NCBI GenBank assembly: GCA_009760855.2
Contig: WPIO01000160.1
Location: forward strand, 559,501 to 623,500
Reading direction: 5' to 3'
DNA from: Cristatella mucedo
Lineage: Eukaryota; Bryozoa; Phylactolaemata; Cristatellidae
Length of the DNA: 64,000 nucleotides
The position numbers and the translations under genes are program-made. Numbering within the stretch: position 1 is the stretch's first letter; each line of letters starts with the position of its first letter. Positions 59,801 through 64,000 of this stretch are shown here, piece by piece. Below the pieces are notes generated by a model, which saw only the letters and a list, made by a program, of their open reading frames with translations, did no database searches and was not told where the DNA came from.

Positions 59801-62800
59801 ATCGCGTCTGGAAAACTCGTCGTCGCTAATACTTCCGTTTGGAGTTCCCCGAGAGGCCGCCATGCATGCATGCAAACTTTCGAGTACGAAAGCCGCCCGA
59901 AAAGAAAACATTCGCCGAAAAAGATTGGGCTCTATAACCGCGTTTCCGGAGGGCTTGAGAAGCCGTGCGCCCGAGATGCAAGGCCGGTGGCCGTCCTTTA
60001 AAGACGGTCAACAACAAAAAAAGATAATCGCCGCCTGCAGCAGCCGTGCAAATACGACCAACTCTGTAAAAAAAGAAAAGAAAAAGCGATAGCCTCCTTA
60101 AGAATACCGAGTCGGCGTTTGCTCGTCGCTTCGCTTATTCCATATTCGCTTATTACGCAGTCCGCCTGTGCCAGGCAGCGAGCCGATGGGGAGGGGGCAG
60201 TTGGAGCAGTTGGAGAGCGAAGTTGGAGGGATGAGCGCCGTGTGCGCTTGTTTCGCTGCGAGAGCCAGCCGAATACAAGGCGGCTAGAGCCCCCTCGCTG
60301 TTTCCGTGTCGTCGCGTATATGCCGCCAGAGCGTCGAACCACAGCTTGGTGAGAGTCTGAAAATATGCTCAACCTAGCTCAGCCGGTAGTAGTCAAGTTC
60401 CTGCGGCTGAAGCATTGGCAGCGGAAGCAGGTGCAGCAGCAGCGTGCTGAAACTGCTGGCACAGCTCTGATGGTTCTTCTTTCTGCGAACGACGCGGGTC
60501 TAGCCAACGCCCAGACCGCCGGCGACGTGCTTGGCTGGGGCGCTGCGGCCGCGGAGCGATACTATCGGCGGTGAGCAGCCGCGGGTTAGCAAAAGCGGAC
60601 AGCAATATGAAAAATAAGATGAAACGGCGAGAGCGTTGCTATAGGGGTGGACGGTGCGGTAAACTACGCGCTCGTAAAACGGAGAAATGGGCCGGAAAAA
60701 AGGAGAAAAAGGATTGAGTCCGACAGCACGTCTCGGGCTCGACGCCGCTACTTATTCACGGGCGCGATCCCACTACTGCTCCGCGGGGAGACTTTTGCCT
60801 GCTGCGTTTCCGCCCTCGGCCTGTGCGTCTCTCGTTAGACAACCTGGTCGCCTCCGAGCTCCCTCAGAGGGGCCATATTGGCGCCGAGCTTAGTGCGGAC
60901 GCCCGATCGACATAGGACTACGGCGAGGAGTGCTCCCAAGCGTGCGCCATCCAACAAACCAGGCCTCCGAGAAGCTGGATTACAGGAGCGAGCCGCCGCT
61001 CCCAGCCGTTCATTCAGCGTTAACACTCGTACTCGAAGAAGTAAATCCATTTCTGCGTTGCAGGCCTGCAGGTTTCTGGCGACTGTCTTTCTTGCGATCG
61101 TGCTGAGAATATCAGATTAGCTTTGCACGAAAGAAAGGGCAGTCGCGCCGAGCGGCAACAGCTGGGCGCAGCAGGTGGTCGTTTGATGACGATTCAAGTT
61201 CAAGGCCGCCATTCAATCACGCCTCCTTCCTGCTGCGGCCGCGTATTCATGTGTTGACTCTTTTTAAGCCAGCGAAAGTAATGCAAGGGGGAGTAGATCT
61301 ATTGCGAAACTAGGTACTTAATTCGCTCGCTACTGCCAAGTTACCGCCCGACGAGGATGGTCCGAGCTCTAACACCAACCCATGGCCGCCAAGGGTTGGG
61401 GCGATCGCGGGCCGGCCGGCGCGTGGCGTTGCGGTGGGGGTACCCCGACATTCCGGACTGACGCCTGTTACAAAGGGGCGTAGGGGTTTCCGCGGCCGGC
61501 CTAACCTAGGCCGCCGCAAACGTGGCGATCACTGTGGTTCCCTTTTATTTATTTCTATTCCCAGCGCGACGAGCGTCGAAGCATCTCGCGGCTGCCGACG
61601 TCTCGGTGCGGCAGCGCGAATGCACGCACGTACAACGACAGTAGCGGAACAAGCCAAGGACGTCGAGGACGAGTGTCACTTAAGCCTTGGCATAGCAAGT
61701 CCTCTATCCACGTCGCAGAGAAGTCGCGTTTCAACACCCCTCCTTTAATTGAGACCGTCCTCGGCCGGTTCGACGAATGAAGCCTGACCAAAACTGCACC
61801 GATCGGAGACGGCTTCCTGAGGCTCGATCCTTCCGCCGAGCTCTTACGCAAATTGCTATCGAAAATTTCCAGACGCGTCCTTCACCGCCACCCTTGTAGC
61901 AGTCTTCTCTTCATCTTCATACTCGACAGCACGTGGCTCACGAAGCTGCTCCCGCTCCTCGTCCTTCGTTGATCTGCTCTCAAGCTAGCAGCGCTCACGT
62001 CACTCGGTCGGCTAATGGCGCACCAGCTTCAGGCCAATCGCCCGACACAAGTAGCAGATGCAGCTATTTCAAAACAATGCGGAACAAACGACCGCGAGCC
62101 TTCCGTTGAACCCGCCGTTGCGACTACGAACGATCAATCAGGTCGGTCGCTTGAAATCGACTCGCCATTCCGTTCCCTTCCGGCCTAATATTCAGCGGTT
62201 GATTCCTGTGGAGTGTGCTCTGCAGCATCCAGCAGACCTACCAGCCGAACACGCAGCCACTGGCAGACTATCGAGCGCAGCGAATTATTACTTCCTGCAA
62301 GTCGGAAGAGCACGTCCGATCCATTTTCTTTCACGAAAGCCGCTTCAGCAGCAACCATTGAGCAGTCCCCGTCGCTCTGGGCGGGAGCGTGAGAAGGCGC
62401 GAGGCTGGAGGTCTTGAATCCATCAAATTTAAATCTCGACGACAGACTCGCTGAAATTGCCATCTCGACGCAGCAATCGACGACAGTAACTGATTCGCCA
62501 AGTAGACGAAAACTCTACAAGAAGACTCGCTGTAGCGTAGAAAAAGCCCTGACAAAAAACAAGTAGACCTCTCTCAAGCCCAGTCCATACAGTCTAAACT
62601 GTAAATTACGAAATATTCGGCTCCCGACGCATATAATTTAGGAACTGCTAATAACCTTGAGCACTCTAACAAGACTAAATTATACCATGTACTAGTATCA
62701 GTCTCCTAGCATTCGGCTGCAGTGCTCTAGAGTGCTCTAGTTTGAAGCAGTAATGCGGCTAGATAGATAAACATCTTACAGTAAGCGTTTTCAAACTTGC

Positions 62801-62929
62801 CACATTTGATCGCGACTAATACTTTTCCTTAACATTTATTGGGTTTAACATAGATATCGAATGCCAAAAGTAGGCATTTGTTTACATCATAGTCACAGTT
62901 TCACCGCCCGACGAGAAGAAGACGCTGGG
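59801..62929. other. Upstream GC-rich region, no recognised gene
   Basis: The region has patches rich in CpG and several open frames of 60-125 codons on both strands (for example 62058-62417 plus, 59998-60372 minus). None resembles a known protein. A CArG-box sequence (ccatattgg) lies near 60873, and a possible acceptor (ctgcgttgcag) at about 61064. These could belong to an unrecognised transcript. Confidence 0.3.
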
Positions 62930-63105
<176 letters not shown>

Positions 63106-64000
63106 AGAGAGCGTATGCCGAGCCCAGCCCAGCAGCCGAGGAGAGCTCTATTTGTTGGCTCACCGTTAGCGCACGGGCATCTCGGGGATTGGGGGTTCAA
63201 CAAGTTGAGTAATTAAATAACTAACTACTGACACAATATTAATCACAACTGCTAACTGGTCCAATTAAAATTATTGATAATTGTTATTATTTCAATAATT
63301 ACAAATATTTGTGATATCAATTATTTTATATTTATAATTATTAGCCAATTACCAAAGCGAGTGACGGGTGGATGCCGCCGGCGGATTCCTTCGGTATCTC
63401 CGGCGACTGCGCTCTAGCAGGATGCCTGCTTGCTGTTATTTCTGCGAATTTAGTGGGAAGCACCGGACGGAAGCCTGCGGAGCGGCAGCACGCACTTGAG
63501 CGCCAGCACTTGGACTAGCTGACGTTGCGCTCGCTGTTAGTAGCGCTGGAGACGTTCACGCGCGTCCACGCCCCTCTACCGGGTGGGCAGTGGGCGCTTG
63601 AGTTGGAGTGTAGCAATCCAGCGATTGCAAGAGATGATGACGACTTACCGCGCTAAGAAATGCGGTGCACCGGTGCGAGCCATACATTTAACGCGAACGC
63701 TGCAATTAATACGAAAATTAGCACGATGCAGTGCACTCTCTTTATGCGACGGGATCGAATCGAAGGAGAGAATGTCAACCGGCTATTTCATGAACGACGG
63801 GTAATCGGTATGAAAGCTTGAGTCTCGCCTTAGGCAGTCAGCCGCGCCCTAGCGTTCGGGTCAGGCGGAAGTTGCGCCGCAGCCATTTCGTCGATCGGCA
63901 GTTCAGCGGTACACTGCGGCTCAGCGAACGGTCGGTCGGTCGCCGCTTCGCCGCCGCTGCGGCGGCGGAGTCATTCGCACCGCCAACATCGCCTGACCTC
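63106..64000. other. Window end, no recognised gene
   Basis: 63200-63350 is AT-rich. From about 63360 the sequence is CpG-rich, with cgccgccgctgcggcggcgg near the end. This could be the edge of another promoter. No coding assignment is possible. Confidence 0.3.

Noticed and set aside
60868-60885. SRF-binding CArG box (ccatattgg)
   Set aside because: The match is exact but short, such words occur by chance, and no gene is recognised next to it.

Overview
This is metazoan nuclear DNA: repeat-rich, with small exons separated by introns that follow GT-AG rules. There is no operon structure. The organism cannot be named from sequence alone. tRNA-derived SINEs, 3' ends of a CR1/L2-like LINE with ATT-repeat tails, very abundant GA/TC microsatellites and a collagen-modifying gene suggest a non-vertebrate animal, possibly an aquatic or spiralian invertebrate (inference).

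Two genes are recognised, both on the minus strand. (1) A complete ten-exon gene (58514 down to 33354) encodes a 614-residue Golgi-type class I alpha-1,2-mannosidase (GH47, MAN1A/MAN1C-like). Every junction has GT-AG signals and compatible phase, and all the key residues I could place are present. (2) Downstream on the same strand, two widely spaced exons (28068-28162 and 383-458) match the N-terminal glycosyltransferase region of procollagen-lysine hydroxylase (PLOD). They are in the right order, but the exons expected between them were not found and the gene runs off the left edge. Both products would act in the secretory pathway, one trimming N-glycans and one modifying collagen. I see no evidence beyond adjacency that they are co-regulated.

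Layout: 0-28 kb is the PLOD-like gene with huge introns full of SINEs, LINE pieces and microsatellites. 28.4-29.8 kb is a CpG-rich island, probably its promoter and 5' exon region. 30-33.3 kb is intergenic. 33.35-58.5 kb is the mannosidase gene. 58.5-64 kb is its GC-rich upstream region, with no recognisable gene. A small open frame on the opposite strand inside mannosidase intron 9 (35705-35953) predicts a secreted eight-cysteine peptide and is the most interesting unexplained coding signal.

The repeat landscape is informative. One LINE family ends in a stem-loop followed by ATT repeats, and several copies show paired changes in the stem. A tRNA-derived SINE family (called SINE-B here) carries the same 3' tail, which suggests a LINE/SINE mobilisation pair. 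A second SINE family (SINE-A) has a palindrome between its A and B boxes. Two long TC microsatellites sit exactly inside the LINE tail, at the place where the unexpanded copies have a short GA/TC run.
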